A stretch of DNA of 64,000 nucleotides from Plasmodium brasilianum. Its lineage: Eukaryota > Apicomplexa > Aconoidasida > Haemosporida > Plasmodiidae. Both the position numbers and the translations under genes were made by a program. The notes beneath the pieces are model-generated. The model made no database searches. It saw only the letters and a program-made list of their open reading frames with translations, and was not told the DNA's origin. Location: assembly GCF_023973825.1 (NCBI RefSeq), contig NC_090127.1:558001-622000 (forward strand). The letters are read 5' to 3'. Below, piece by piece: positions 50,184 to 62,665 of the stretch (the first letter of the stretch is position 1; each line of letters starts with the position of its first letter).

Positions 50184-50773
50184 CTTGGAAATTACCAAAC
50201 ACAAATAAAACAAAATAGTTTTTTTTTCAAAGACAGCTATCAATTTAGGTATATAAAGGTGTAGTGCAAAATTAAGAGGTATAATATCAAAAGGGGAAAT
50301 AATAAAAGACAATTTCTGTCTACATAAGGGTGCAGAGGCATCACACTGTAAAACTTTATTAGTTACAATTTTTTAATTTAAAAGATAAAAATAATAAATT
50401 AGTAACACTCATTAATATTTATTAATTCATAAAAATGCATGTTTTTATTTCTTTTTATTCGTGCCTCCAATTTGGTAGGACATCACATGTACACATACCT
50501 ACATATATGCAAGTACCTGTACACATATACCATCGTGGTCAATATATATTAGGTGTTTCCAAATAGGGCCTAAAAAATTGGTAGTTAAAATGTACTACAT
50601 ATGAACAGTATTCCGATAAATAATTTCTCTCAGTAATCATTAAAAAATATTTGTGTATATTGAGAATTATTCTACAAAAACTGTAAAGAAGTATAAGCGG
50701 AATTATTCGAGCTAGAAGCCATTTCTATTCTTGATTATTTTTTGTCCATTATGGCATATACATTTTAAAGAAG

Positions 50774-50805
<32 letters not shown>

Positions 50806-52217
50806 CAAATATATAGATGAATATATAAATAAATGACTATATAAATAGATGAATCAATTTTGTCATTATTTTAAAATGCTACATATTTTAATAAGTAGAA
50901 ACACTTAACAAGTAATCATCTGAAAATGCATTTATTTTTTACTTAGGAAAAGACGCAAAGAGCAAATTCCAAGTGAATTTTATAGTTAATAAGCATTTCG
51001 ATTAATTTTACAAATTAGTCATATTTTACAATTAATCGTTTTCATGATATGTCCTTCTGTTAATTTATTTTTTACTACATGTGCCCTACATGGAGGCATG
51101 TACATTTTTTCCCTTATCCAACATTTTGAGATAAAGATGTATCCTTTACAATTACAACGTTTTTATGTGCTTTATATATATATATATATGTTTTTTATTT
51201 TATTTTTCTAAAATGTATAACATAATTTTTATGCATCATTTAAGCACGTAAACTGTCGTTTCAACATTTTTTTTTGTTTTTCTCTCTGGATGGGTATAAC
51301 ACTACACAGATGGTATTGTATGTATGTGCATATAAATGTGCCACTTCCTATTTTGTAAAAAGCCTTACTATTAATTTGAGAAATAAATGAGTATCAAAAC
51401 TGAATTAATAAATTAATTCACAATCTCTTTTTTGGTATTTTTTTTTTTTTTTTTGATATTTTCTGAAATTAACAAAAAGAACAAATTTGAGCAAAAAAGT
51501 AAAAATAACAACATTACTGGAAAATTTGAAAAAGGAAATATGATACATGTACTTAAGTAATAAAAATGAACCTCTCTAACAATATACACTTTATAATTCA
51601 TACATATGTGTAAATGTTAATATAAATGTGAATGTAAACATAAAAAGGAAAAAAGAGAAATTAAAGGCATACAGCCATATGTGAGAAATAATCTGTAGGA
51701 ACTATTTGTAGTCAGGCATACAAATATGAACACAAATATATACACGAACGCATACATGAACGCATACACGAATGCATACACGAATGCATACACGAATGCA
51801 TACACGAATGCATACACTAATGCATACACGAACGCATACATGAATGCATACACGAATGCATACACTAATGCATACACGAATGTGTACACGAATGTATACC
51901 TGAATGTATACATTATTGTGCACAGAAGTTTACATAACTAGCAAATTAGGGGAACGTTACACCAATTTTAACACACGACGACGTAATGTACATGCACATT
52001 TTTAAAAATTGACATTTAAAAAAATATGTTATTTGTATTTTAAAAGGAAAAGGTAAAAAACTACATCATTGCTAACTGAATATGCCGTTCATTTGGGAAC
52101 AGCACACATATATTTATATATATATATATATGTTTGCACGTATGCATACATAAATATTTATATATTTCTCTTCTTTTGTGTGAGTAAAAAAAATATCACT
52201 TGGTACAGTTCAACAAT
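48942..52217. other. intergenic region, V-ATPase A to malonyl transacylase
   Basis: 3.3 kb between two plus-strand genes. Contains TA-rich tracts (48955-48976, 49784-49810, 50779-50804), poly-A runs (50157-50183), TTTTTCCATT-type repeats (49180-49510) and the 12-bp array at 51726-51915. No supported exon. Confidence 0.55.
51726..51915. repeat. 12-bp tandem repeat
   Basis: About fifteen copies of acgaatgcatac with variants (atgaacgc, actaatgc, acgaatgtgt). It opens frames on both strands, among them an AYTN-rich one on the plus strand. Located about 300 bp before the malonyl transacylase start. Confidence 0.92.
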
Positions 52218-53405
52218 ATGCACTTAAGAAACCGTCTTTTGTTATTATTACTAGTAAAAACAATATTATGGAACTCGAAAAATAGTGAAAGTTTCATTTT
52301 AAAAAGGAAAGAGACAGTTGTAATTGGATCAACAGGAAATCGGAACAATAAAAAGAATATTAGAAGAAGGCTAATAAAAGAGGAAAGTATTGGCAATGAA
52401 ACAGAACAAATTTTGACATCATCAGAAAACGAACATTATATAAGAAATAAATTAAAAGAATTTGAAAAATATAGAATAGAATCATATAGCTCCAAATACA
52501 CTTTTTTTTTTCCAGGACAAGGAGAACAATATATATCTATGGGTTTAGATACTTATAATAATTGTAAGCAATCAAAAGAAATATATGATCGTGCAAGTAA
52601 AATTTTGGGTTATAATTTAATGGATGTAATTAAAAATGGACCAATAGAAAAATTAAAAAATTCAGAAATTGCACAGCCATCTATTTATACAGTATCTATT
52701 GCTGCGTATGAAAAATTAAAATATGAAAATAATGAAGCACTTATGAAATTAAACTTATGTATGGGTTATTCATTAGGGGAATATTCCGCTTTAACATGTT
52801 CAGAATCCTTACCTTTTGAAGAAGGGGTATATTTAACAAAAGAAAGAGGAAAAGCTATGCAAAATTGTGCAAAATTGTATGATATGACAACAGTTGCAAT
52901 TGTTGGATTAACATTAGATACTATTTATAAATTAATAGAAGATGTTAATAAAGAAATGAAAGATGATATTTTTATTGTTAGTTATATGACAGATAAAAAA
53001 TTTGGATTATGTGGAAAACCACAAAGTATGGAATACCTTAATAAATTGGCAAAAGAAAAATATAAAGCTATTTTTACAAAAAAATTACAAATATCTGGTG
53101 CATTCCACTCATCTTATATGTTCCCAGCTAGGAAAACATTAGAAAATGTATTAAATCAAATAAATTTTAAAAAGTTAAAAGTCCCTGTCTTGTCAAATGT
53201 AGATGGCAATGCATATGATGACCCCTCTATAATTAAACAGTTGTTGCTTCTCCAGTTAACTAGTCCCATAAAAATAAATAGCTGTTTACAAAATATTTTA
53301 AAATATGGCTATGAATGTGGTTATGAATTAGGACCAGGTACTATTAACTCGAACCTTTTAAAAGATGTATCCCAAAAAAAAAAAACTGCTATTCCTTATA
53401 TATGA
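52218..53405 (+). CDS. MCAT: malonyl-CoA:ACP transacylase (FabD), apicoplast-targeted
   Basis: Transfers malonyl from CoA to acyl carrier protein in type II fatty acid synthesis of the apicoplast. Single exon, 395 residues from ATG 52218 (the frame continues upstream to a TTG at 52200). The N terminus (RLLLLLLVKTILW) is a signal peptide, followed by a basic, Asn-rich transit-like region to about residue 80. The enzyme starts at FFPGQGEQ. The nucleophile Ser185 lies in GYSLGEYS, where most family members have GHSLGEYS. The second catalytic residue is His297 in GAFHSSYM. ELGPGTINSNLL near the end matches the family. The bipartite targeting layout supports apicoplast location; function from family. 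Confidence 0.94.
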   Translation: MHLRNRLLLLLLVKTILWNSKNSESFILKRKETVVIGSTGNRNNKKNIRRRLIKEESIGNETEQILTSSENEHYIRNKLKEFEKYRIESYSSKYTFFFPGQGEQYISMGLDTYNNCKQSKEIYDRASKILGYNLMDVIKNGPIEKLKNSEIAQPSIYTVSIAAYEKLKYENNEALMKLNLCMGYSLGEYSALTCSESLPFEEGVYLTKERGKAMQNCAKLYDMTTVAIVGLTLDTIYKLIEDVNKEMKDDIFIVSYMTDKKFGLCGKPQSMEYLNKLAKEKYKAIFTKKLQISGAFHSSYMFPARKTLENVLNQINFKKLKVPVLSNVDGNAYDDPSIIKQLLLLQLTSPIKINSCLQNILKYGYECGYELGPGTINSNLLKDVSQKKKTAIPYI

Positions 53406-54586
53406 GAAGTATGACTATGCGTTTAATTTGTCTGATAAGGTTGAGCTAACTATTTTTCAAATAACGAGTTTGAAAGGGAAGCGCATCATATAGATAAAAT
53501 TAGGTCAAGCAACGCATTTATATACATATATATATACGTGTATATATATATATATATATATTTTTATCGATCACCATTTTTAACACATTCTCTAACGGCA
53601 CATTAATACATATGTAATTTATTTCTTACTTTTTTCCATGCACATGTTACTTTTATTTATAAATCCTTTCATTCGTTTAATTGTTGAATTGTTTTAAAAA
53701 TGCCATAAATTGATTATGAAGCCGCAATGATAGGCTCCATTATTAATCTGCGATATATTTTTGTACATTCATAGTGTTTTTTTGACTTGTTAAGCTTAAA
53801 TACAAATGACATAGGTTTTAATAATCTTTCCCGTAAGATAGCACATGCCTTATATATGGCTTAAAATTTATTTCACTAAAAAGAATTTATGCAAAATTTT
53901 ATCTGTTAGTTAAAATATTAATAAATATATATTTTTATGTAAATTTGTACATATCTATATAAATTATATATACGTATAGGTCTACGTGTGAATGCGTTTA
54001 CACAAACGCATATAAACATGTACGTATGTATTTACGCACGTTCATTTTAAATAAAATAACTTTGGAATAAGCGCAAAAAAAAAAAAAAAAAAAAAAAAAA
54101 AATGTGCAATTTCAAAATTTTTATAATCCTCTTTACAGATTTCTTAAATCACTTTTTGTTACCTTTTGTGTGTTGAACATTTTAAAAAAGAAAGCACATT
54201 AAAGACGCTTTATTCTCAAGGAATAAAGTTTTCCAGTTTTAACAAAAATGAAATGGAACAAATATGTAAATGCTTATATGTATATGTTCATATTCATGCG
54301 TGCACACATGTATGCATATAGGCAAACCGTGTGAACACGGGGAATCTGCTCAAACAAATGCACAAAAAAATATTCATTAACATTAATATGGGCATACTTG
54401 TAATAATTACAAAAAAAAAAAGATTTAAAATTTTCAAATAAATATTATAAAAATGCATTTTACGCATTCGTATTTGTTAAAATAAATTTATATAAGTTAT
54501 CAAATACAAAGAAAAGGTATGAGCCCAATTATGTAAGCATTTTCGTGCCCACATATAGACATATACATATATATACAAATGAGTGT

Positions 54587-54626
<40 letters not shown>

Positions 54627-54768
54627 TATTTTGTTTCTTCATGTGTAAAGATATATACGACACGTACGCACCATTAACCCTCTTTTCTACGTAAAAGGGC
54701 GCTCCCTTGTTTTTTTCGTACCAAATGGATGATCAATTTTTTTAAAATCATTATCCGGATAACACCTG
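53406..54768. other. convergent spacer, malonyl transacylase / GYF protein
   Basis: 3' flanks of convergent genes. Contains (TA)n at 53544-53562 and 54588-54621, and a poly-A tract at 54075-54101. No exon seen. Confidence 0.65.
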
Positions 54769-56528
54769 TTATCGCACGTACTCCTTGTAGCATTTTTTTA
54801 AATAATTATCCTTCAAATTAGGAAGTAAAAAGCAGTTGGTATGATCTTTCCTACTAGAGTAATTAATTAATTTCTCTTCGTTTTTATCAGGGATTTCACA
54901 GAAAAATGTATCCTTATTTTGAAGTTTAATTTGAGTTAATTTACAATTAATTCTGTCTTTATGACTTTCATGGTTATTACTATTATTATTATTACTACTA
55001 CTATTATTATTATTACTACTATTATTATTTCTACTACTGTTATTATTATTACTACTACTATTATTATTATTACTACTACTATTATTATTATTAATATTAT
55101 TATAATGCCTACTACTGCTAATACCAGCACAAATGCTGTCCCGGCTTCCCCCTACCATATTACCTCTATTGATAGATTTTTCTTTTATTCTGTGTAAAAT
55201 ATTTTCCATGGGCATGATGGAATTATTTTTGAAATTTATTTGCAACTTGCAATTTTTTTTTTTCTCATTTAATATGTTGTCAAATTTTAAGTTGTTCACT
55301 ATTTTCAAAAAAATATCTTTTTTATCCTTTATATCATTTTTGTCTACTAATTTTAGATAGTTATATTTGTTTAAATTAATTACATACGGTTCATTCTTTT
55401 TATGATCAGCAGTATTATCATTCATAATGTTTTCATTTTCATCCTTTTTATATTTAATTAATACATCATGCAACGGATCGTACACATTATACTTCTTTTT
55501 TATATTTACATGACTGTGTTCAGTATTTATTTCATTACAATTGATACCATATAATTCCTTAATCATTTCCACATCTTCTCTTTTTAGAGGAATATCGTTT
55601 TTTCCATATTCATATTTATGAATGAGAGAATTATCAAACACATCATCAAAATTCTTTTTTCTAAATTTTTTAGTCAACTTGTCTTCATTATACTTGTTCA
55701 TGTCATTAATTTTTTTAAAAATATATGGGATATTAGTTAAACTATGAAATTTCACATCCTTACTTTTTTCCCTATTATGTAAAAGTGAAAATTTTGGTGA
55801 TGTTTTTCCTTCGTTTTTATGCCCATTTTTCCTTTCTAATATGTTAATACGTTCTTCGTACATAATCCCATTTTTGCTATTTAATGAGTACTCTCTTGCA
55901 ATTGTATGCCTTTTTGTATTTAAAGCGTCTTTAGTTTTACTTTTTTTGTCTTGCTCTCCTTCATCAACTCCTTTTTCACTGCTTATACCATTCTGCGTTT
56001 TGTCAGTAAAATTACGATAATTATGAGAACATGCATTACATAATTTTTTACGTTTTCTTTTTTTTCTTAACCATTTCTTCACGTTATATTGCAAATATAT
56101 GATACGTCGCATAAGCATATCGTGACTTACTTTATAAGTATATATAAATTCTGAGCTATTGTTTCTAATGTTAAAGCATAAGGTAGTTGTTGTTTTGGCT
56201 TGTTCTTTCACTTCCTTCACATCTTTCACATCTTCCACTTTTTTGCCCTTTTTCTTGTTTTTTTCATTATTTCCCAAAAATTTAGAGCTACAATTTATTA
56301 CTCTTATATAATCTCTTTCCTTCTGTTTTTTTGGCATAACTCCTAAAACGTCCCTAAATAATCCTTTGTTAGACATTAAATACATCCGTTTGTCTATTTG
56401 TTCGCCTCTACTACTTAATATGTAACTGTCAGGGTCTATACAATTTGGAAAAGGATATGATGATCTGCCTTTACCTGAGTTATGAATGCATTTGGTACAA
56501 TTACATGAAGCACCCTTCTCCCGTTTTT

Positions 56529-56559
<31 letters not shown>

Positions 56560-58872
56560 ATCCATGTACGTACTATCAATAAATTCTGTCTGATCATTCC
56601 TAATATAAATAGCTTGATCATGAAATGACAAATTGATTATCCTATTTAGGTAAGAAGTCATTTTCTTTTTTTTAATATTCAACAGACATTTCTGCGCTTG
56701 ATTTATGCTACTCATGGCAATATCAATGCATTTTTTTTTTTCAAAATTTTCTTTTATTTTAAATTCTTTATTAATATCATTAAGTACCTTTTGTATGTTC
56801 TCCTTATCATATGTGCGAGTACAATTATTTGCGCTATTTCTTCGTTCTTCGTTATATGATCTTAATATATTTCCTTTATTGTTAGTACCATCTTCATCGT
56901 TATAGTAATAGTCATTCTTGCGTAAATTTTCCTTAACATGTTTATCATCCGAACTATTTTCTTTACCATTAATACATATATTATTCCGTGTGTTACAAAA
57001 TAATTTATTTTCAATGATATCAATACTACTATGATTAAAGTATTTTTTCTTTTCTTCTTGATCCACCCCTCTGTTTCCATTAGACATGGAACAATAAGAT
57101 TCCTTCCCCATAGAATCATAAATGATACATTTTTCTCTATAACTTTTTTCCTTTAATTTAATCATTTCTTCTTTTATTTTTTTAATTTCTTTCTTTAATT
57201 TTTTTACTTGATTCTTTTTTTTTGAGTTTTTGGTATTTTTACTAAAATCATGGTTTCGGTTGTCTATGTTTTGCTGTTCTTCCTTTTTACTGTCTTTTTT
57301 ATCACTTACATTTTTTTTTATTCCTAATTTGTCGTCATAATTTTTATTTCCACCATCACAAATTCGGTCTATAGATTCATGGGCATGCACTAGTTGGTTG
57401 TCCCTTTCGCTTCTTCTCTTTTTATCCTCTTTTCCATTTACATTTTCGAAATAATTTTCAGAGTCATTTTCATTTTTTACATAATCGTTAATTATTGTAC
57501 CCTTTGATTGGAAATTTCGCTCATTCTGCGCATATTCTAAATTTTCCGTATTTTTCTTTTGTGCCTCATTAAAAAGATGCCTTTCGTTTTTTTGATTCAT
57601 ATTGCCATGCAGCCCGTCCTCCGATATGAGGCCTAGTTGTTCACCATATTGCACTTTACCATTTTGTGTAATTAATAAAACATTTTTTTCAATATATTCA
57701 ATAACTTGATATAATTTATAAAACCTCTTCTTATCGTGTAATCTTATTAAAGTATTATCTTCAAAATATTCATTCATTACCCAGTGCAAAATTGCATAAC
57801 TATTAAATGGACCTTGCTCATTATTATTGTCATCTAAATAAACCCAGTATAATGTTCTTCGTTCTTTTGTCAAATCCTTAAAATCGTTAATAATCATTTT
57901 ATCTTGTAAAAAATCGTTTTGATATCTTTCCTCCTCTTCTATATTCTCTTTACGTATAATCATATTTTCATCATTTTCGTTGAGTTGCATTTTAGGCACT
58001 TGTTCTTTTTTTAAAAATGCATCATTTAAAAAATCGTCTGACTTTATTTTATTTAATAAATGATTGTATATTATTCCATTCTTTAAATATAATTTTATTT
58101 TCCCTTTTATTACATCATTTTCAAAATGTATACAATTAGTATTATCATAATATTTTTTGTCCTTTATATCTAACTCGTTTCTGTGCACATATTCGATTTT
58201 GTCGTTTTTCAAGTTCTTCCTCAGCACGTACAAAATTAGGCTTTCCTGCGCGAGTAAAACATAAGCAAAAAAAAAAAAAAAAATAATAAAAATACGTAAA
58301 AAAATATGCGTATTGAAGATAACGCCCCAAGTGTGCAAAAAAATATGCGCCCACAGATTTATATATGTATACATATATATATATATATATACATATATAT
58401 ACATATATATACATATATATATACATATATATACAAGTATATGTCCCATACAATGTACACAGAACAATTCAATGTCGTTTTTTCTCTTTTTTTTTTTTTT
58501 TTTTGGTGATATATAAAAATTTCTTACGTATTTTTCTAGCAAATTAAAGGCATATGAAATGTTCATTTCGTAGGACATCATACATATTTCGCTGTTGTCC
58601 TTTTTGATGCTCATGTACCAAGGTGTTTCATAAAACTTCACATTTTTTCCTTGCCTATTTTGTTCATCTACATTGTCTTCTACCTTTATATGTAAACAGT
58701 AAACTATGCTTTCTTCTTCGTCTCCTTTTCCTTTGCCTTCTCTTTCTTCTTCCTTTTCTTCCTCTTCTTTAACCTCCTCTTTTTTTTCCTCTTGTTCTTC
58801 ATTCGCATTTACGTATCTTTTGTTTGTCGGAAATTCTATCTCAATACTGTGGATGTACAAGTTGATATCCAT
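54769..58872 (-). CDS. GYF-domain protein, two exons
   Basis: Large low-complexity protein. Exon 1 is 58872-58528 (MDINLYIHSIEIEFP...LLEKY) and exon 2 is 58245-54769, joined across a 282-bp TA-rich intron; the product is 1273 residues. The frame also runs through the intron and upstream, but the intron part is repeated YIYI sequence and not protein. A GYF domain lies at about 247-297: LYWVYLDDNNNEQGPFNSYAILHWVMNEYF, the W-x-Y...GPF...W pattern. GYF domains bind proline-rich motifs in splicing and translation factors. An acidic Glu/Lys run is near residue 45, a Lys/Glu coiled coil near 450, and the last 60 residues before the end are Asn/Ser repeats. Function inferred only from the domain. Confidence 0.88.
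54960..55110. repeat. coding trinucleotide (Asn/Ser) repeat
   Basis: Plus-strand pattern of tta/act triplets that reads as Asn and Ser runs on the coding minus strand of the GYF protein. Typical Plasmodium low-complexity insert; it creates false frames on both strands. Confidence 0.88.
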
Positions 58873-58946
58873 TTTTGAACGCTCAAATGCAAATAGATAA
58901 GCACATGCACGAATGTATGTTAACACGTATATATATACATAAATGT

Positions 58947-59011
<65 letters not shown>

Positions 59012-60301
59012 ACAATTGCCCATACGCCTATAATATATGTATGCGTGCCCCTAATTCCCCATGAACATTTTTTTTTTTGACATGTTCATGATAAGATAAC
59101 AGATATATCATGGATGTGGGTTATTGTTAATTAAAAAGGAAGGAAATACAGAAAAATATACAAACATGAAAATTACATATATTTCATTTTACACACAAAT
59201 AAATGATAATAGATAAAAACCACACAGCAATATGTTCAATACGCTTTTTTACTTTTATATATAAGCAAATCAATTATATCGTGTGTGCATTATATGAAAC
59301 GCCTACACATATTACGAATAACAAAATGTAACAGTACAAATATGATGTACACATTTGTATGTGTGTAGTATTCTTTTATTCTTCCATATTTTATTATACA
59401 GTAAGAAGTTAAATAAAAATTACTCAGTTCGCTGCCTTTTTTTTGGACATTTTGTCAAAAACGGACCATTTATGTAATAAACAAAAAAAAAAAAAAAACA
59501 ACGAAAAAATGGAAGTACGAAAAAGTGAAAAGGAAAAAATGAAAGTACGAAGGAATGAAAAGGAAAAAATGGAAGTACGAAGGAATGAAAAGGAAAAAAT
59601 GGAAGTACGAAGGAATGAAAAGGAAAAAATGGAAGTACGAAAAAATGAAAACGAAAAAAGAAAGAACGAAAAAAAGGAAGAACAAAAAGATAAAAGAATG
59701 AAAAAAAGGAGGAACAAAAAAATAAAAGAACGAAAAAAAGGAAGAACAAAAAGATAAAAGAACGAAAGAAAGGAAGAACAAAAAAATAAAAGAACGAAAA
59801 AATGAAAACGAAAAACCATTTATATATTTTTTTTTTTACTTTGACGTACTTTTGCTTCACTCCATTTCCATTTCGCTGACCTTCGCAGTTGCAAAAGGAG
59901 AAATTGGGATGAAAAATTTTTCTTCTTTTTTTTTAATTTTGTGGGGGTGCTTCAACATTTCCAAAATATTTTACTCAAATGTAAAATGTCATATTAGCGT
60001 ATATTTTTGTATGAGTATGCGTTTGTACACATTATCAAATGGGAGAAAAAAAAAATAATAATAATAAAATAAAAAATACAAAATACAAAATAAATAATTG
60101 GATATATATATATATATATATACTTACACTGAATTTTAAGCCTCCTTTTTTTACGCCAAGAAAAGACGAGAACACAAAAGAAAAAGTTTGTTTTATTATT
60201 TACTTTACTTTCCATGTAAATTATTAATATAATACAATTACGGCGTTCCAGGGAGGTACTCCCTTTTTTCTTAAATTTAAATATAAAAAAAATAAAAAAA
60301 G
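58873..60301. other. divergent promoter region, GYF protein and HPR-like protein
   Basis: Contains a 50-bp (AT)n run (58958-59008), the 30-bp array at 59510-59660 and low-complexity purine sequence to 59815. Short ORFs on both strands in 59420-60230 have no supporting features. Confidence 0.55.
59510..59660. repeat. 30-bp tandem repeat
   Basis: About five copies of a 30-bp unit: aaaatggaagtacga, then aggaatgaaaaggaa. It is open in the plus frame as KMEVRRNEKE units. Flanked downstream by shorter GAACGAAAAAA repeats. Confidence 0.9.
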
Positions 60302-61502
60302 ATGCTCCACTTTTTTAGCAGTTCTTACAGGGAATGTACCATTTTTAAAAAGAAACACTATTACAATTCCTTTTTTTTTTTGAAGAAATCTATTAGCTAT
60401 ACACAATACAATATAAAAAATACGGACTCAAATTATTACTTGTATGAATTATACAGATCTATAGAGAACTGTAAAAATGGAAATTTGTTATATAGGTTAA
60501 GTCATAAAGCACTAACTTATCAAATACATGATTTGTATTTATGGAGATTAATTGAACAAAAATTTTATGAGTTACATAAAGAGTTAACACCAAAGGAAAT
60601 ATCATCAATTATAAACTATTTTAAACAAATAAAAATTAATGATAGTAAAATATATGAAAACAGTATTGATATAATATTATCATCCATTCATACTTATTCC
60701 CTTCATGATTTGTCCGTAATATGTTTATCATATACGTATTTTAATAACAAGGTAAATACAGTTTTCATTAATAAAATAGCAGACGCAATAATAAAGTTAT
60801 ATGAACAAGAAAAAAGTACTATTCATAAACTTACTAAAAAGGAATTATACAGACTGCTCATTTCTTATGTACATATTATTGGAGCATACAGTAAAATAAG
60901 GCATAAAAATATTGAATTATTTAAAATAGCTTCTATATATATTTATGGTGCCCTAACCACTGATATAACTATTCCCGCCAAAATTATTATAAAAATAATT
61001 AATTCCTATTCCAAGTAAGTCTTAAAAATTTTTAATTTAATAACAAAAAAAAAAAAAGAAAAAAAGAAAAAAAGAAAAAAAGCGAAAAAAACTAGCAGTA
61101 CAAATGGGCTATTTCTGCACATAATATCTACTTATGCGAAATGTGTATATATAACTATAAGCATATACAAATATATTTATACTTAGTAAGGTCGACGATG
61201 GATCTGATGAACGAAACAATAAGTTGAATTAAGACTATTGCGTAAATAAATATATATGTGTGTATGCTTGTATGTATGTATATATATATATATATATGTA
61301 CATTTTTTTTTATTTTTCATCAACCCCCCTAAAATATTGTTAGTGTAAAAATTAAGCATAGTAAAATATTTGACTTAATCGCAAAAGATATACCTACTAT
61401 GAAAATCACAGATGAAGAATTAAAAGTAGGAAAAATTTATTAAATAATTTTAACTACTTCCCCTTGGAATAATATTAACATTATTCACCATATATTTGTA
61501 TT

Positions 61503-61533
<31 letters not shown>

Positions 61534-61612
61534 GGTTATAAAGCGCAATTTCGATGAACTAAAATATTCCAATGAAACCCTTGATAAGTACATTCAATAC
61601 AGGCTGTCTTGA
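60302..61612 (+). CDS. HPR-like (heptatricopeptide-like) mitochondrial protein, three exons
   Basis: Exons 60302-61014, 61344-61425 and 61535-61612, all GT/AG; 290 residues. The first exon ends INSYS, the second begins NVKIKHSKIFDLI, and the third ends YIQYRLS. An aromatic and Ser/Lys-rich N terminus (MLHFFSSSYRECTIFKKKHY) looks like a mitochondrial presequence. The body is helical with ELTPKEISSIINYFKQIKI, LHDLSVICLSYTYFN and LTKKELYRLLISYV units. Such units recall the helical repeats of apicomplexan RAP/HPR proteins, which bind organellar RNA. No RAP domain is seen at the C terminus. Mitochondrial location and RNA binding are inferred from this style only. Confidence 0.8.
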
Positions 61613-61873
61613 TTATGTTTTTTTGTATGTGTAGATGCTTTACCCCTTTCTGTTCAGTTAATTTGGTATACCTTGCTCATTTTGTACATTTTTTCAATTT
61701 TGTTCATTTTATTTGCTTCGCCATATTTTGATCTACATGGCTGCAAATACGTCTGTCCGTTAGTGTAGCCGTGCATACACCCCTTTTTTTCTTTTGACCT
61801 CAAACTAATTTACCCAGCAAAAGGATCGACCCCCACTCACTCCGCTCAACAAACACTGTAAACTGTAGAAACT

Positions 61874-62665
61874 CTACAAACTTTTAATTCTTTTCATTAA
61901 AAGCTGTATCGCGTCCCCCAGGTACGCTGCATTGTGGTTATAGGTATTAAAAAAATTGCTTTCTAAATATATTATTTGTTTTTTCTTGTCTACTCGTTCT
62001 TCCCCTAATACCTGAGTAATTTTTTTCTTTTCTCTTGATGATAAGGATAAATCGTTTATGTTTGAACTGAAAAAACATATATTATTTTCATCATGGTCAA
62101 CTATAGAAGATCCATGCCATATGACTGAATAATGAAAGGTATGCGGAAAATTAAATCTGTCATGGTCTAATGATCTTGGTAAGGTTGATTCATGTTGCAA
62201 TTTGGTTAAGGGTGTTATAAATGTACTAGGGTTCTTTTTATGTTTTATATTTTCTTTATCATGTGTAATACTTAACAATTTCTTTATTCTATATTTATTT
62301 CTAAAACTGAAGTGTCTTCTTGTTTTTTCTTTTCCTACACATAGTTTCATAATTTCTTTTTTAATATTTTTACTAATAACTGATGGTGGTTCACACACTG
62401 TTGTTCTATCTTCTAGTCGTATAGGGGGCACCTTCAACTTTGTACTTTTTTGTTCTTCGGTTAAATTTATTCTTTCTCTTTTTTTTCTATTCTTTTTACC
62501 CCTTACTTGATTGAACATGCACCATATTTTATTATTTATTATTTCAAAATGTTTATGTTCATTATCCCTATTAATACCAATGATGTGATGGACATATTTA
62601 TTACACTGAAAGAAGAACAAAACCCTCGGTTTTGCAGCATCCAATTTTTGTATTATAGTGCCCAT
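61874..62665 (-). CDS. mitochondrial ribosomal protein mS35-like
   Basis: Single exon, 263 residues. Basic and Lys-rich in its middle (RKKRERINLTEEQKSTK, RRHFSFRNKYRIKKLL). The C-terminal part fits the mS35/Rsm24 pattern: RFNFPHTFHYSVIWHGSS, then a NINDLSLSSREKKKITQVLGEE helix, then IIYLESNFF and NAAYLGDAIQLLMKRI. In known mS35 proteins these stretches appear as a DLxLs...kl..LvG.r helix and a qNk.yL...l..L end. The match is by pattern memory, so the name is tentative. It converges with the HPR-like gene, only 261 bp between stop codons, and is divergent from the IF-2-like gene. Confidence 0.6.
   Translation of the reverse strand: MGTIIQKLDAAKPRVLFFFQCNKYVHHIIGINRDNEHKHFEIINNKIWCMFNQVRGKKNRKKRERINLTEEQKSTKLKVPPIRLEDRTTVCEPPSVISKNIKKEIMKLCVGKEKTRRHFSFRNKYRIKKLLSITHDKENIKHKKNPSTFITPLTKLQHESTLPRSLDHDRFNFPHTFHYSVIWHGSSIVDHDENNICFFSSNINDLSLSSREKKKITQVLGEERVDKKKQIIYLESNFFNTYNHNAAYLGDAIQLLMKRIKSL

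Noticed and set aside
51726..51915. CRISPR-like regular repeats
   Set aside because: Units are contiguous 12-mers without spacers, in a eukaryotic genome; ordinary minisatellite. The same holds for the other arrays.
51617..51941. AYTN / VCIRVCIR frames
   Set aside because: Shadows of the 12-bp array.
54936..55197. Ile/Val/Thr-rich frames on both strands
   Set aside because: Shifted readings of the Asn/Ser repeat in the GYF protein.
58246..58527. TA-rich segment read as protein in a continuous GYF-gene frame
   Set aside because: Consensus splice borders and repeated YIYI content mark it as an intron.
59420..59860. Phe/Ser/Leu-rich minus-strand frames of 103-146 codons
   Set aside because: Antisense of purine repeats; open in all three frames, with no start context or homology.
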